From NCBI RefSeq assembly GCF_000280495.2, contig NZ_CP018016.1, forward strand, positions 4,774,001-4,838,000: 64,000 bases of DNA, given 5' to 3'. Each line of letters starts with the position of its first letter. Within the stretch, counting starts at the first letter, position 1. The notes under the pieces were generated by a model, which was given only the letters and a program-made list of their open reading frames with translations, was not told the origin of the DNA and searched no databases. Both the position numbers and the translations under genes were made by a program. Of this stretch, positions 11,968-24,235 are shown piece after piece. Source of the DNA: Kosakonia radicincitans DSM 16656. GTDB taxonomy: Bacteria; Pseudomonadota; Gammaproteobacteria; Enterobacterales; Enterobacteriaceae.

Positions 11968-13116
11968 TTATTTGGCGGTGTTGCGATACTGCTCAATGAG
12001 CTCAATAAAGTGGTCAAACAGCGGTGCGGCATCGTGCGGCCCCGGGCTGGCTTCCGGGTGCCCCTGGAAACTGAACGCCGGTTTGTCGGTGCGATGGATG
12101 CCTTGCAGCGTGCCGTCGAACAGCGATTTGTGCGTCACCCGCAAATTGGCAGGCATTGAGGCTTCATCTACGGCAAAACCGTGGTTCTGCGCAGTGATCA
12201 TCACAGTATTGTTATCAATATCTTTTACCGGATGGTTGCCGCCGTGGTGGCCGAATTTCATCTTCATGGTTTTCGCGCCGCTCGCCAGTGCCAGCAGTTG
12301 ATGGCCAAGACAGATGCCGAACACCGGAATATCCGTTTCGAGGAAGGTTTTAATCGCCTCAATCGCGTAATCACACGGCGCCGGGTCGCCAGGACCGTTG
12401 GAAAGGAAGATACCGTCCGGATTGAGTTTCAGTACGTCTGCCGCCGGGGTTTTCGCCGGTACGACCGTTAAACGGCAACCGCGATCGACCAGCATACGCA
12501 GAATATTACGTTTCGCGCCGTAGTCGTAAGCGACAACGTGGAACGGTAATTCGCTCGCCGCTTTCGCCTGTGGCAGTTCGCCTGCCAGCGTCCAGCTGCC
12601 TTGCGTCCAGCTGTAGGTTTCCGCTGTCGTCACTTCTTTTGCCAGATCCATTCCGTTCAGGCCCGGGAATGCTTTCGCTTTCTCCAGCGCCACTGCGGCA
12701 TCGACATTATCGCCAGCGATAATGCAGCCGTTTTGCGCGCCTTTTTCGCGCAGCAAACGCGTCAGCTTACGGGTATCGATATCGGCAATCGCCACAATGT
12801 TATGGCGCTTCAGGTAAGAAGAGAGATCTTCAGTATTGCGATAGTTGCTGGCAATCAGCGGCAGGTCGCGAATGACCAGGCCTTGCGCATGTACCTGAGA
12901 GGATTCTTCGTCAGCGGAGTTGGTGCCGACATTGCCGATATGAGGATAAGTAAGAGTGACGATTTGGCGGGAATAGGAAGGATCAGTGAGGATTTCTTGA
13001 TAACCGGTCATTGAAGTATTGAAAACGACTTCCCCAACTGCCGTGCCCGTTGCCCCAATGGCCCGACCGTGAAACTGGGTTCCGTCTTCCAGAACCAATA
13101 GCGCTGACTTAATCAA
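11968..13116 (-). CDS. carA: CarA, carbamoyl-phosphate synthase small (glutaminase) subunit
   Basis: 382 residues, as in E. coli. The class I glutamine amidotransferase domain has the nucleophile Cys in [16 protein letters not shown] and the His/Glu pair in [13 protein letters not shown]. The ORF reads back to an ATG at 13143, but the chosen start is the TTG at 13116. CTGGAGGACG lies just upstream, and the protein then begins [13 protein letters not shown] like E. coli CarA, which also uses a rare UUG start. Control is by the two operators upstream. Confidence 0.97.
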   Translation of the reverse strand: MIKSALLVLEDGTQFHGRAIGATGTAVGEVVFNTSMTGYQEILTDPSYSRQIVTLTYPHIGNVGTNSADEESSQVHAQGLVIRDLPLIASNYRNTEDLSSYLKRHNIVAIADIDTRKLTRLLREKGAQNGCIIAGDNVDAAVALEKAKAFPGLNGMDLAKEVTTAETYSWTQGSWTLAGELPQAKAASELPFHVVAYDYGAKRNILRMLVDRGCRLTVVPAKTPAADVLKLNPDGIFLSNGPGDPAPCDYAIEAIKTFLETDIPVFGICLGHQLLALASGAKTMKMKFGHHGGNHPVKDIDNNTVMITAQNHGFAVDEASMPANLRVTHKSLFDGTLQGIHRTDKPAFSFQGHPEASPGPHDAAPLFDHFIELIEQYRNTAK

Positions 13117-13128
13117 AACGTCCTCCAG

Positions 13129-13168
13129 AGAATATTCACTCACTTTATTTGCATATTAATTCATATCG
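13129..13168 (-). promoter_or_regulatory. carAB P2 region with two ARG boxes
   Basis: Two ArgR-type 18-bp palindrome-like boxes lie tandemly directly upstream of carA: GCATATTAATTCATATC (13151-13167) and AGAATATTCACTCAC (from 13129). Their position relative to the TTG start matches the arginine-repressed downstream promoter of E. coli carAB. Confidence 0.75.
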
Positions 13169-13335
13169 AGATGATGAATCAATGCAAATTTGCTGGCCGT
13201 GGATTTTTGGCAAACGGCGGCATTCTGGAGAGATGTAGGTTAAAAGTCAACTTTTCTCACATATTTTTCTTAGTCTTTTACGCCACTGCCCTTCATTACT
13301 GGATTTAACAGACAAAAAGATCAAAAAAACCAGCC

Positions 13336-13351
13336 ACGAAAACGCTTTCGT
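13336..13351. promoter_or_regulatory. PurR-box-like site in the carAB upstream region
   Basis: ACGAAAACGCTTTCGT is a near-perfect palindrome that fits the PurR operator pattern ACGCAAACGTTTGCGT. It lies about 220 bases upstream of carA, in the zone of the pyrimidine/purine-regulated promoter P1. The rest of the 450-base carA-dapB gap (13117-13570) is AT-rich control sequence without a convincing gene. Confidence 0.65.
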
Positions 13352-13570
13352 AGCAAGAAAACTTCAGGATAGGCGATCCTGGCACAAGAAAGTGGACCAA
13401 ACGGTCAAAATTTACATTTCAGCGCGAAAAAAACAGAAGATAAGTAAAGATTAGACCACTCAGGCATGAAAAATAGAGGAAAAAAGAGAAAATAAAAGGG
13501 CAATAAAATACTGCCCTTTGCAATCAAGTAATTACGACTGCAACAACCACATCACGATGGGTAATAACTC

Positions 13571-14407
<837 letters not shown>

Positions 14408-14530
14408 TTAAAAAAATGCGTAAGAATCGTTTCCAGATTAACCAGCCCACGCCGGGGCCACCAGCCGAAAACACCGATAATTAGAAATTAATGATATACA
14501 GCCGGAAATATCAGTAAAAGGCATGATTCA

Positions 14531-15445
14531 TCAGGGCGCGAGTGCCAGCACTTCTGCCACCCAGTGACGAAAACCCTCAACATCAATATCCAGCGCAACC
14601 TGCGCATTCGGCTTCTGCTTCAGCTTGCCGTCGATATCCACCACCGTTGTGCCGGAGGTGTATTGCCCCTGCGTCTCCACCGCCACAAAACAGGATTTCA
14701 GCGTAAACAGTTCCGGACGGGCCAGCCAGGCAATCGTGCAGAGATCGTGCATACGCAGCCCGCTGGTCATGCTACCGCTACGATAGTGACTAAACAGCGC
14801 ATGCAGCATATGCCCGGTTTTGTTGAGCGCGGGCATCGTCGCGAGGAACTCAGGCGTCAACGTCGCCCGATTCGTGACATCCAGCCCGCACATCACGATC
14901 TCAAGGCCGCTCTGAAAAACACGGGCAGCAGCTTCGGGATCGATAGCAATATTGAATTCAGCGTTTGGTGTGAAGTTACCCCGCCCGGCGGAGCCCCCCA
15001 TCATCACCAGACGACGGATATTGAACTGGCACTCCGGGTAGTGTGACAGCAGCAGCGCGATATTGGTTAACGGGCCGATGGTCACCAGCGTAACGGGTTC
15101 AGCAGACGCCATCAGCGTATCGCGTATTGCCTGAAATGCCGGTTTAGCCAGAGGCTGGCGCTGATGCTCGACAAAGTCGTAGCCATCCATGCCGGACTCC
15201 CCGTGCACTTCGGCGGCGCTGTGCAGCGGGCGCAATAGGGGCGTCGACGCCCCTTGCGCCAGCGGGATATCGGCCTGCCAGAAGTTGAGCAGTTGCAGGG
15301 CGTTGCGGGTAGTTTTTTCCAGCGAGACATTACCGGCGACGGTGGTAATCAGTTTAAGTTCGCACTGCGGTGCATACAGCGCGGCAGCAATGGCAACGGC
15401 ATCGTCAATGCCCGGATCGGTGTCAAGAATCATTGGCAAACGCAT
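14531..15445 (-). CDS. rihC: RihC, non-specific ribonucleoside hydrolase
   Basis: 304 residues. It hydrolyses purine and pyrimidine ribonucleosides to base and ribose. The calcium-binding and catalytic motif [13 protein letters not shown] is right at the N-terminus. Further signatures are [22 protein letters not shown] and the late active-site His in [14 protein letters not shown]. The ORF opens at 15469, but the ATG at 15445 has CAGGAGG five bases upstream and gives the E. coli N-terminus MRLP. It is the last gene after ispH, 76 bases away, and may be transcribed with it. Confidence 0.95.
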   Translation of the reverse strand: MRLPMILDTDPGIDDAVAIAAALYAPQCELKLITTVAGNVSLEKTTRNALQLLNFWQADIPLAQGASTPLLRPLHSAAEVHGESGMDGYDFVEHQRQPLAKPAFQAIRDTLMASAEPVTLVTIGPLTNIALLLSHYPECQFNIRRLVMMGGSAGRGNFTPNAEFNIAIDPEAAARVFQSGLEIVMCGLDVTNRATLTPEFLATMPALNKTGHMLHALFSHYRSGSMTSGLRMHDLCTIAWLARPELFTLKSCFVAVETQGQYTSGTTVVDIDGKLKQKPNAQVALDIDVEGFRHWVAEVLALAP

Positions 15446-15521
15446 AGTGCCTCCTGAAGTGAAATCCATAAAAAATGCCAGACTCAGTCTGGCATCTTCG
15501 CATAAAGTTTAGGGCAAAATG

Positions 15522-16472
15522 TTATTCGACCTCGCGAACATCAACCCTTAGCTCTTTTGGCACTTCAAAGACAATGTTTTCTTCACGACCTTCCAGCGGG
15601 ATGGCTTCACCGCCGCCCAGCTCCTGCAGGCGGGCAATCACGTTCTGCACAAGAATGTCCGGCGCGGAGGCACCGGCGGTTACGCCTACACATTTGATGT
15701 CTTTAACCCAGGCTTCCTGGATATCAGAAGCGTCATCAATCAAATAAGCGCTTTTCCCCATCCGCTGCGCCAGCTCGGCCAGACGGTTGGAGTTGGAAGA
15801 GTTTTTCGAGCCGACTACCAGCACCACTTCCGCCTGTTCAGCCAGCGCCCGCACCGCTTCCTGGCGGTTAGTCGTGGCGTAACAGATGTCATCTTTACGC
15901 GGGCCAACAATCTGCGGGAAGCGGGCGCGCAGTGCGTCAATAACATCAGAAGTATCGTCCACTGAGAGCGTGGTCTGCGTCATAAATGACAGTTTACCCG
16001 CATCTTTGATGTTGAGCGTAGCAACATCGGCAGGCGATTCAACCAGGTACATACCCCCTTTCGGGTTGCTGTACTGCCCCATTGTACCTTCTACTTCAGG
16101 ATGCCCTGCGTGACCGATCAGGATCGCTTCCTCACCGCGTCGGCTGGCGCGAGCCACTTCCATATGCACTTTTGTCACCAACGGACAGGTGGCGTCGAAA
16201 ACCGTCAGATCGCGGCTTTTCGCTTCGTTACGTACCGCCTGGGAAACACCATGGGCAGAAAAAATCAGGATTGCGCCATCCGGTACTTCACTTAACTGCT
16301 CAATGAAAATAGCCCCGCGCTCGCGCAGGCTATCAACAACATAACGGTTGTGCACCACTTCGTGACGCACATAAATTGGCGCGCCGTACAGAGCCAGCGC
16401 GTTTTCAACAATGCTGATAGCGCGGTCAACGCCGGCGCAAAAACCGCGCGGGTTAGCCAACAGGATCTGCAT
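15522..16472 (-). CDS. ispH: IspH, 4-hydroxy-3-methylbut-2-enyl diphosphate reductase
   Basis: 316 residues, the E. coli length. This [4Fe-4S] enzyme performs the last step of the MEP isoprenoid pathway, making IPP and DMAPP. Cluster cysteines are visible in [13 protein letters not shown] near the N-terminus, in DATCPLVTK in the middle, and in [13 protein letters not shown]. The acid/base region is IFSAHGVS. The chosen ATG at 16472 gives [10 protein letters not shown]; longer readings run into fkpB. It overlaps the end of fkpB by 20 bases. Confidence 0.98.
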   Translation of the reverse strand: MQILLANPRGFCAGVDRAISIVENALALYGAPIYVRHEVVHNRYVVDSLRERGAIFIEQLSEVPDGAILIFSAHGVSQAVRNEAKSRDLTVFDATCPLVTKVHMEVARASRRGEEAILIGHAGHPEVEGTMGQYSNPKGGMYLVESPADVATLNIKDAGKLSFMTQTTLSVDDTSDVIDALRARFPQIVGPRKDDICYATTNRQEAVRALAEQAEVVLVVGSKNSSNSNRLAELAQRMGKSAYLIDDASDIQEAWVKDIKCVGVTAGASAPDILVQNVIARLQELGGGEAIPLEGREENIVFEVPKELRVDVREVE

Positions 16473-16923
16473 TTGTTTCCTCCAGTACCGGATCAACTTC
16501 CAGTACATCGACATCAAAGTGGACGGTTCTGCCCGCCAGCGGATGGTTGAAATCGACGGTGATAGAGTCGCCGTTAATTTCACGGATCACGCCCGGCATT
16601 TCGCTGCCATCCATTGCGGTAAAGAGCATAATCGCCCCGATTTCAGGCTCCCCGGCATCCATAAACTCACGGCGGGAGAAGTACTGAATCAGATCCGGGC
16701 TCGGCGTACCGAAAGCGGCATCCGGTTCGAGAGAGAAAACCTTTTTCTCCCCGGCTTTCAGACCCAGCAGATGTTGCTCCAGCCCCTCGGAGAGCGAACC
16801 GTCGCCCAGACGAAACAGCGCCGGTTTGCCGTTGTTGCGGGTTGACTCGGCAAGAGAGCCATCTTCGAGCTTGAGCGTGAAGTGCACCAGCACTGCGCTA
16901 TCGCTCTGTACGGATTTAGACAT
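16453..16923 (-). CDS. fkpB: FkpB, FKBP-type peptidyl-prolyl isomerase
   Basis: 156 residues; SlyD/FkpB-like cytoplasmic prolyl isomerase and chaperone. Visible features are [33 protein letters not shown], the flap insert [14 protein letters not shown], and [20 protein letters not shown] near the end. The E. coli protein is about 149 residues and stops soon after the LE.DP.LE motif. Here the frame continues with about seven more residues (ETNADPVG), which creates the 20-base overlap with ispH. The ATG at 16923 gives [15 protein letters not shown]. Confidence 0.95.
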   Translation of the reverse strand: MSKSVQSDSAVLVHFTLKLEDGSLAESTRNNGKPALFRLGDGSLSEGLEQHLLGLKAGEKKVFSLEPDAAFGTPSPDLIQYFSRREFMDAGEPEIGAIMLFTAMDGSEMPGVIREINGDSITVDFNHPLAGRTVHFDVDVLEVDPVLEETNADPVG

Positions 16924-16954
16924 GCAGGTTGCTCGCTTGTTTTGACTCACCCGT

Positions 16955-17038
16955 TTGCCCGGTAGCGCTTTGCTTACCGGGCAAACAAGCGGCCACAAAT
17001 TCTGTAGGCCGGGCAAGCAAAGCGCCGCCCGGTATTTA
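16955..17038. repeat. Pair of REP/BIME-type palindromes
   Basis: TTGCCCGGTAGCG-ctttg-CTTACCGGGCAA and, after a short gap, TAGGCCGGGCAAGCAAAGCGC-CGCCCGGTA lie in the 118-base space between lspA and fkpB. Both match the REP core (GCCGGGTGGCGC-type stems) in opposite orientation, as in a BIME. They split the operon but are known not to block transcription fully. Confidence 0.7.
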
Positions 17039-17041
17039 CAT

Positions 17042-17542
17042 TTAAACCTGCTCTTTCGCTGCAGGTTTAGGCAAAAAGCCTTCCAACACAATCAGCGCCG
17101 CGCCGATACAAATTGCGCTATCGGCAAGGTTAAAGGTAGCAAAATGCCAGTCGCCGACGTAGAAATCGATCATATCGACGACGAAGCCATGCCATAAGCG
17201 GTCGAAGAGATTACCGAGCGCACCGCCGATAATCAGCGCATAAGCGATGTTATTCAGCTTTTGCGCGGCTTTCCCACGATACATCAGCACCGTCAGCACC
17301 ACGCAGATACCGATAGCGATACCGGCAAAGAACCATCGCTGCCAGCCGCCGCTGTCCGCCATAAAACTGAATGCCGCGCCATAGTTACGCGCATAGTGCA
17401 GATTGAGCGATGGGAACAGCGACACCGTATCCCCCAGAGCAAAGTTCTGGAGGATCAGGTATTTACTGCCCAGATCGATAATCAGCACAACCACAACCAG
17501 CCACAGCCAGCGCAGTCCTGTAGAACAGAGAGGCTTACTCAT
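17042..17542 (-). CDS. lspA: LspA, lipoprotein signal peptidase II
   Basis: 166 residues with four membrane helices. It cleaves prolipoproteins before the lipidated Cys. Catalytic aspartates are in [18 protein letters not shown] and [14 protein letters not shown]. It starts one base inside the ileS stop (TGATG), so the two are coupled, the universal enterobacterial arrangement. Confidence 0.97.
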   Translation of the reverse strand: MSKPLCSTGLRWLWLVVVVLIIDLGSKYLILQNFALGDTVSLFPSLNLHYARNYGAAFSFMADSGGWQRWFFAGIAIGICVVLTVLMYRGKAAQKLNNIAYALIIGGALGNLFDRLWHGFVVDMIDFYVGDWHFATFNLADSAICIGAALIVLEGFLPKPAAKEQV

Positions 17543-20358
17543 CAGGCAAACTTACGTTTTTCGCCGTCACCGGCGACGTTGCTCACACAGCGTCCGCAGA
17601 TATCTGCGTGTTCCGCCACCTGGCCGACATCATTGGTGTAATGCCAGCAGCGCGGGCACTTATCACCTTCGGCTTTGCTCAGCGCGACTTTCAGCCCTTT
17701 GAGCAGTTCGCTCTGCTGAGCGTCCGCTGAAGCGCTGGCATAATCCGCAACTTTCGCCCCGGAGGTCAACAGGACAAATCGCAATTCGTCGCCCAGCGCA
17801 GTCAGCTTCGCCGCCAGTTCCGGCTCGGCGAACAGCGTAACTGCCGCTTCCAGAGAGCCACCGACTTTCTTGTCAGCGCGCGCCTGTTCAATCACCTTGT
17901 TCACTTCACCGCGCACCTTCAACAGCTCGTCCCAGAAGACGTCGTTCATCGCTTCGCTTTCCGCCAGGCCGAACAGGCCTTCGTACCACTCGCCGGTAAA
18001 GACATACTTCTCGCGATCGCCCGGCAGGTAGCCCCAGATTTCATCGGCGGTAAAGGACATGATTGGCGCCATCCAGCGCACCAGCGCTTCCGCAATGTGG
18101 TACAGGGCGGTCTGGCAGCTGCGACGCGCCACGCTGTCCGCTTTCGCGGTGTACTGGCGGTCTTTGATGATGTCGAGGTAGAACGACCCCATTTCGATGG
18201 AGCAGAAACGCATCAGGCGTTGTACCACTTCGTGGAAATCATAGGAATCATAGGCCTGAACAATGTCTTCCTGAGCCGCTTTCGCACAGCCGACCGCCCA
18301 GCGATCCAGCACGACCATCTCTTCCGGTTTCACCATGTCTTTCACCGGATCGAAGCCGTTGAGGTTCGCCAGCAAGAAGCGCGCTGTGTTACGGATACGA
18401 CGATAGCTGTCCGCTGCGCGTTTCAGGATCTCGTCAGAAACCGCCATTTCGCCGGTGTAATCAGTGGAAGCGACCCACAGGCGCAGGATATCCGCGCCCA
18501 GTTTGTTCATCACATCCTGCGGGGAAACGGTGTTGCCGATGGATTTGGACATCTTACGGCCCTGACCATCCACGGTGAAACCGTGAGTCAGCACCTGACG
18601 ATACGGCGCTTTGCCCTTCATCGCCGTGGAAATCATCAGCGAGGACATAAACCAGCCGCGATGCTGATCCGAACCTTCCAGATACATATCCGCTGCGTGA
18701 CCAGCAAACTCCGGACGCACATCAACCACGGAAGCATGAGTTGAACCAGAATCGAACCAGACGTCCAGCGTATCCGGCACTTTGACATAGTTGTCAGCGT
18801 CATCGCCCATGATGTCGCGCGGGTCGAGATCCCACCATGCCTGAATACCGTCGGCTTCAACGCGTTTGGCAACGGCTTCGATCAGCTCCAGCGTGCGCGG
18901 ATGCAGCTCTTCGGTGTCTTTGTGCACGAACAGCGACATCGGAACACCCCAGGTACGCTGGCGGGAGATACACCAGTCAGGACGGTTGGCGACCATCGAT
19001 TCGATGCGCGCCTGGCCCCAGTCCGGGATCCACTGCACCCCTTTGATTTCGCTCAGCGACTGTGCACGCAGACCTTTCTGGTCCATGCTGACAAACCACT
19101 GCGGCGTCGCACGGAAGATAATCGGCGATTTATGACGCCAGCAACACGGATAGCTGTGCTGCATCTTTTCAACGTGCAGCAGCGCGCCTTTTTCCGTCAG
19201 CAGCGCCACGATGATGTCGTTTGCTTTGAACACATTTACGCCATCCAGCGTCGGGTAAGTACCTGGCAGATAGGCACCGTCCGGTCCAACCGGGTTGGCG
19301 ATTTCCAGACCGTATTTCAGGCTGATGGTGTAGTCGTCCGGGCCGTGACCGCCAGCGGTATGAACCGCACCGGTACCGGCTTCCAGCGTAACGTGATCAC
19401 CGAGGATCGCAGGAACATCAAAATCCAGGAACGGATGTTTAAAGCGCATCAGCTCCAGCTCTGCGCCTTTCACCGTACCCAGCACGTTGTATTCTGCGGT
19501 GCCGATGCGTTTCATCACACTCTCGACCAGATCTTTCGCCAGGATCAGCGCCTGACCATCAATCTGCACCAGCGCATACTCAAATTCCGGCGCGAGAGAA
19601 ATTGCGCGGTTAGCCGGCAGTGTCCACGGCGTAGTGGTCCAGATAACCAGTGAAACCGGGCCGTTAACTGATGCAACGCCAAATTTGGCTTTTACTGCCT
19701 CCTGGTCAACAGCGTGGAACGCCACGTCGATGGACGGCGACGTTTTGTCGTAATACTCCACTTCTGCTTCCGCCAACGCGGAACGGCAGTCAACACACCA
19801 GTGCACCGGCTTGGCACCTTTAAGCAGGTGGCCATTGCCGATGATTTTGCCCAGCGCGCGGATAATATTGGCTTCGGTTTTGAAATCCATGGTCAGGTAC
19901 GGGTGCGACCAGTCGCCCAGCACACCGAGACGGATAAAGTCTTTGCGCTGACCATCAACCTGAGTTGCGGCATATTCACGGCATTTGGCGCGGAACTCAG
20001 CAGCGGTGAATTTCTCACCCGGCTTGCCGAACTCCTGCTCCACTTTCAGCTCGATAGGCAGACCGTGGCAGTCCCAACCCGGAACATAGGGAGAGTCATA
20101 ACCTGCGAGTCCTTTGGACTTCACAATAATGTCTTTCAGAATCTTGTTAACCGAGTGACCAATATGAATGCTGCCATTCGCATATGGAGGGCCATCATGC
20201 AGAATGAAGGTTTTTTTGCCTTTTTTCGCTGCACGGATGATGCCGTACAGGTCATCATCAGTCCAACGCGCCAGCATTCCCGGCTCACGCTTGGCGAGAT
20301 CGCCGCGCATCGGGAACCCTGTTTCCGGCAAATTCAGGGTAGATTTATAGTCACTCAT
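17542..20358 (-). CDS. ileS: IleS, isoleucyl-tRNA synthetase
   Basis: 938 residues, as in E. coli. This class I synthetase has the HIGH motif in [15 protein letters not shown] near residue 58, the KMSKS motif in [14 protein letters not shown] near residue 600, the CP1 editing region with [13 protein letters not shown], and a C-terminal zinc site (CPRCWHYT ... CGRCVSNV). The ATG at 20358 is chosen over an upstream one at 20397 because it gives [13 protein letters not shown]. It lies 45 bases after ribF. Confidence 0.99.
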   Translation of the reverse strand: MSDYKSTLNLPETGFPMRGDLAKREPGMLARWTDDDLYGIIRAAKKGKKTFILHDGPPYANGSIHIGHSVNKILKDIIVKSKGLAGYDSPYVPGWDCHGLPIELKVEQEFGKPGEKFTAAEFRAKCREYAATQVDGQRKDFIRLGVLGDWSHPYLTMDFKTEANIIRALGKIIGNGHLLKGAKPVHWCVDCRSALAEAEVEYYDKTSPSIDVAFHAVDQEAVKAKFGVASVNGPVSLVIWTTTPWTLPANRAISLAPEFEYALVQIDGQALILAKDLVESVMKRIGTAEYNVLGTVKGAELELMRFKHPFLDFDVPAILGDHVTLEAGTGAVHTAGGHGPDDYTISLKYGLEIANPVGPDGAYLPGTYPTLDGVNVFKANDIIVALLTEKGALLHVEKMQHSYPCCWRHKSPIIFRATPQWFVSMDQKGLRAQSLSEIKGVQWIPDWGQARIESMVANRPDWCISRQRTWGVPMSLFVHKDTEELHPRTLELIEAVAKRVEADGIQAWWDLDPRDIMGDDADNYVKVPDTLDVWFDSGSTHASVVDVRPEFAGHAADMYLEGSDQHRGWFMSSLMISTAMKGKAPYRQVLTHGFTVDGQGRKMSKSIGNTVSPQDVMNKLGADILRLWVASTDYTGEMAVSDEILKRAADSYRRIRNTARFLLANLNGFDPVKDMVKPEEMVVLDRWAVGCAKAAQEDIVQAYDSYDFHEVVQRLMRFCSIEMGSFYLDIIKDRQYTAKADSVARRSCQTALYHIAEALVRWMAPIMSFTADEIWGYLPGDREKYVFTGEWYEGLFGLAESEAMNDVFWDELLKVRGEVNKVIEQARADKKVGGSLEAAVTLFAEPELAAKLTALGDELRFVLLTSGAKVADYASASADAQQSELLKGLKVALSKAEGDKCPRCWHYTNDVGQVAEHADICGRCVSNVAGDGEKRKFA

Positions 20359-20403
20359 CAGATTCTCGGTTCCGTATTTCGGTTTGATTAATACCACCAG
20401 GCC

Positions 20404-21345
20404 TTAAGAAGCCGGTTTAGATAGCCCAAAAAACTCGCGGGCCGCTACCTCATCGCGGGCGATTTGCGCTTTCAGCTCATCGAGCGAGGCAAATCGCTGT
20501 TCATTGCGTAATTTTTTACGCAACACGACATCTATATGGCGCCCGTAGAGGTCTATTACAACATCCAACAGATGCACTTCCAGCTGCTGGCGCACGCCTG
20601 CAACCGTCGGGCGCGTGCCGATATTGGCAACGCCCGGGTAAAGCGTATCGCCCAATCCAGCCACTTCCACCGCATATACCCCTTTTACCGGGGAGACCTG
20701 ACGGCGCAGCGGTAAATTCGCCGTCGGGAAACCAATGGTGCGCCCCAGTTCATCGCCGTGCACCACGCGCCCGGAGATACTGAATGGGTGGCCGAGCAAT
20801 TGTTCAGCCAGCTCAAGATTGTCGTCAGCCAACGCCTGACGCACCGCCGTGCTGCTCACACGAACGCCGCCATCAAAGAAAGTTTGCGTACTGGTGACGT
20901 CAAAGCCATATTTCTGACCGGCCTTCTGTAATAACAAGAAATCCCCCTGGCGACCAGCGCCAAAACGGAAATCGTCACCCACTGCGAGAAATTTCACACC
21001 AAGGCGGTCAACCAGCAGTTCGCTGACAAAGGTTTGTGCGGTGAACGCCGCAAAACGGCGGTCAAAACGGACGCACAGCACGTAATCCACGCCGCAACCC
21101 GCCAGCCAGCGCAGCTTTTCACGCAGCCGGGTAAGACGCGCAGGGGCTTTCTGCCCGGCGAACAGTTCCAGCGGTTGCGGTTCAAAGATCACCACCACCA
21201 CCGGCAAACCACGCGCCCGGCCTTCTGCGCCAAGCCCTTGTAAAAGCGCCTGATGGCCACGATGCACGCCATCGAAATTACCAATCGTCAGCACACACCC
21301 GTGGGGGGCCTGGCTGAGGTTATGTATGCCGCGTATCAGCTTCAT
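20404..21345 (-). CDS. ribF: RibF, bifunctional riboflavin kinase/FAD synthetase
   Basis: 313 residues, the E. coli length. The N-terminal FMN adenylyltransferase domain has TIGNFDGVHRGHQALL and the VSSTAVRQAL signature. The C-terminal flavokinase domain has GRTIGFPTANLPL and GVANIGTRPTV. It converts riboflavin to FMN and then FAD. It is the first gene of the run ribF-ileS-lspA-fkpB-ispH-rihC. Confidence 0.98.
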   Translation of the reverse strand: MKLIRGIHNLSQAPHGCVLTIGNFDGVHRGHQALLQGLGAEGRARGLPVVVVIFEPQPLELFAGQKAPARLTRLREKLRWLAGCGVDYVLCVRFDRRFAAFTAQTFVSELLVDRLGVKFLAVGDDFRFGAGRQGDFLLLQKAGQKYGFDVTSTQTFFDGGVRVSSTAVRQALADDNLELAEQLLGHPFSISGRVVHGDELGRTIGFPTANLPLRRQVSPVKGVYAVEVAGLGDTLYPGVANIGTRPTVAGVRQQLEVHLLDVVIDLYGRHIDVVLRKKLRNEQRFASLDELKAQIARDEVAAREFFGLSKPAS

Positions 21346-21595
21346 GTCTGGCTCAAAACAGTGAAAATCGTCGGATTATACCTTGTACAACGGGCAACGT
21401 TAACCGACGATTGCCTTCACAAAGCAGAAAGGAGAAGGATTTCATCAGGCTGCCCGCTGCTGGCATGAAAATCTGGCACCGTGAGCGATTTTTCTGGTGG
21501 AAAAGCTGTATTCGCGACAAGCAAGCTGTTAGAATCTTGCGCCATCACTACGTAACGAGCGTTGTATCTTAACGGCGCTTATTTGCACAAATCCA

Positions 21596-21935
<340 letters not shown>

Positions 21936-21962
21936 TCGCTACGTTTGTTGGCTTTGTGAAGA

Positions 21963-21986
21963 AACCCGCTTCGGCGGGTTTTTTTA
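21963..21986. terminator. rpsT/nhaR terminator
   Basis: AACCCGC-ttcg-GCGGGTT followed by a T tract is a textbook Rho-independent terminator for rpsT. It overlaps the very end of the convergent nhaR gene. Confidence 0.9.
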
Positions 21987-22883
21987 TTTCTGCGGCAGGT
22001 CGAAAAGTGTCGAGTAATCCTGATTGCAGATACGCTGCACTGCAGGATGCTGAATCATCCGCTCGGCAAAAATCGCGTGATACTCCTCCATTACATTATC
22101 CACCCGACCAATTTCAACCATGCTTTCATCGGCAAAAAGATCGTGAGCGTAACGTGTCGGGGCAACAAAAATAGCATTGTGCGCGGTGCCAAACGCCTTC
22201 ATCAGCGCGGCATCATCAAACTCCCCCAGAATCTCCACCTGCAAACCTTGCGCATTGAACCAGTTCAGCAGCCTGCGCCCCAGCATTGAACGTCGCCCTG
22301 GGATCAATAAGCGCCGTTCCTGCAAACAAAACGGAAAAGGCGTTTGAGACCGCGGATTACTGCCCCAAAAACTGACGCTGCATTCGCCAATTTTCACCGA
22401 AAAAAGCCCCTCTTGCTGAGTGGAATCGATCGGGCAGTCAGAGATAATCATGTCGAGTTTATGCTGGCTTAGCTGCTCCAGCAGAAGTTCATGCGTCGAT
22501 TCAAAACAGCGCAAATGGATCGGCTCGCCCTCGCTTACCGCCGCACTGAGGATATTGCTGACCAGCCGCTTGGAGAGCGCGTCTGCCACGCCGACATCAA
22601 ATAACAGGCTGGACTCTTTGCGGTAGTTAATGATGTCGAGCATCTCCTGACTGAGCGTGAACATCTTATCCGCGTAGCGGAACACCAGTTCGCCCAACTC
22701 TGTCGGTTCCAGTCCCCTGCCCTTACGTTTGAAGAGCTTGCCTTGTAGCCGCTCCTCGAGGGATTTAATTTGCCCGGTAATAGTCTGCGGCGTCAGAAAG
22801 AGCGACTCCGCCGCACCAACGACGGAGCCTTCACGGTAGACGTGCCAGAAGTAATACAAATGGTTGTAATTGATATACGACAT
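21984..22883 (-). CDS. nhaR: NhaR, LysR-family activator of nhaA
   Basis: 299 residues. It has an N-terminal LysR HTH ([19 protein letters not shown], then [17 protein letters not shown]) and an effector domain with [10 protein letters not shown]. In E. coli NhaR activates nhaA in response to intracellular Na+. It follows nhaA after 22 bases, in the same operon. Confidence 0.96.
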   Translation of the reverse strand: MSYINYNHLYYFWHVYREGSVVGAAESLFLTPQTITGQIKSLEERLQGKLFKRKGRGLEPTELGELVFRYADKMFTLSQEMLDIINYRKESSLLFDVGVADALSKRLVSNILSAAVSEGEPIHLRCFESTHELLLEQLSQHKLDMIISDCPIDSTQQEGLFSVKIGECSVSFWGSNPRSQTPFPFCLQERRLLIPGRRSMLGRRLLNWFNAQGLQVEILGEFDDAALMKAFGTAHNAIFVAPTRYAHDLFADESMVEIGRVDNVMEEYHAIFAERMIQHPAVQRICNQDYSTLFDLPQK

Positions 22884-22905
22884 AGCCCTCTACTCACTCC
22901 CGTCG

Positions 22906-24069
22906 CTAAGCGCGAACGATCCGCGTACGCAGCAGGCAATAACCCGCCACTGCTGAGATAATCGAGCCGGTGAGGATCCCCAATTTACTCCACGCAATCA
23001 TCTCCTCATGGGCATCGCCAAAGGCCAGCGAAGCGATGAAAATCGACATGGTAAAGCCAATGCCGCACAGCACGCCTACCGACATAATCTGCTTAAATGC
23101 AGCGCCCTGCGGTAACTTCGCCAGCTTAAAACGTAACGCCAGCCAGCAGAATATTGTGATACCCAGCGGCTTACCAAGAACCAGCCCGGCAATAATGCCT
23201 AACGGCAGCACATCTCCCAGCCCGGATACAGACATGCCGCTTAGCGATACGCCTGCATTCGCAAAAGCAAATAATGGAAGGATCAGCCATCCAACCCACG
23301 GATGAATCGCATCGACCAGTTGGCGGGCCGGAGAAACACCGTTCTGCTCGCGCAGCGGAACAAAGAAACCAACAACCACCCCGGCGAGCGTCGCGTGGAC
23401 ACCAGATTTTAGCACCGCCGTCCACAACACTATCCCAACCAGCATATAGATGCCGACGCGCCGCACATTACAGGCATTCAGTATCGCCAGCACGGCAATG
23501 GATGCCGCCGCCACACCCAGCGCTGTGGTTGAGAGATCGCTGGTGTAGAACAAGGCAATAATGATAATCGCCCCCAGATCGTCAATGATCGCCAGCGCCA
23601 TCAGAAACACTTTCAGCACCACAGGCACGCGATTACCCAGCAAAGCAAGGACACCGAGAGCAAAGGCAATATCCGTCGCGGTTGGAATAGCCCAACCGTG
23701 TCGTGCCAGTGGATCGTGGAAATTGAACAGCAGGAAGATCAACGCGGGCGCAACCATACCGCCAAGGGCAGCAATCACCGGAAATACGGCCTGTTGACGG
23801 CTGGCAAGTGCGCCCTGGACCAGTTCATATTTCACTTCCAGGCCAATCATCAGGAAAAATACGGCCATCAACGCATCGTTGATCCATAGCAGCATATTTT
23901 TATTGATTTCCAGCGAACCAAATTTGAATTCGACGGGCGTCGACAGGAAGTTGTGGTAAAGATCCTGTGTTACTCCGAGGTTGGCACACAGCATTGCGAG
24001 CACTGCCGCAATGATAAGTACGATGCCCCCAGCGGCATCGCTGCTAAAGAAACGCTGTAAAAGCTTCAT
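22906..24069 (-). CDS. nhaA: NhaA, Na+/H+ antiporter
   Basis: 387 residues (E. coli 388), with twelve membrane segments. The ion-binding aspartate pair is in [20 protein letters not shown], and the unwound helix IV is in [18 protein letters not shown]. It exports sodium in exchange for two protons and matters at alkaline pH. The IS186/hok segment found near this locus in E. coli K-12 is absent. Confidence 0.97.
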   Translation of the reverse strand: MKLLQRFFSSDAAGGIVLIIAAVLAMLCANLGVTQDLYHNFLSTPVEFKFGSLEINKNMLLWINDALMAVFFLMIGLEVKYELVQGALASRQQAVFPVIAALGGMVAPALIFLLFNFHDPLARHGWAIPTATDIAFALGVLALLGNRVPVVLKVFLMALAIIDDLGAIIIIALFYTSDLSTTALGVAAASIAVLAILNACNVRRVGIYMLVGIVLWTAVLKSGVHATLAGVVVGFFVPLREQNGVSPARQLVDAIHPWVGWLILPLFAFANAGVSLSGMSVSGLGDVLPLGIIAGLVLGKPLGITIFCWLALRFKLAKLPQGAAFKQIMSVGVLCGIGFTMSIFIASLAFGDAHEEMIAWSKLGILTGSIISAVAGYCLLRTRIVRA

Positions 24070-24193
24070 GTTATTCTCTCGTTCACTATTCCGTTGTGCG
24101 GACTATCTTACCCCTCGCGAATCCTCGATAAAATCAGATTATAATTGGGTATAGATTCTCTTTTTCCGAGTAGTGGCAAAAACGATAAAAAAA

Positions 24194-24212
24194 GCCCGGC
24201 ATAAAGCCGGGC
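24194..24212 (-). terminator. dnaKJ terminator
   Basis: GCCCGGC-ataaa-GCCGGGC with TTTTTTT on the minus-strand side, 24 bases after the dnaJ stop, forms a strong Rho-independent terminator for the chaperone operon. Confidence 0.88.
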
Positions 24213-24235
24213 CTGATGTACGCGGTGCGGAAGGC

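Noticed and set aside
13117..13143. ATG at 13143 as the carA start
   Set aside because: The downstream TTG at 13116 has the ribosome site GGAGG at the right distance and gives the known CarA N-terminus; the upstream ATG lies inside the ARG boxes.
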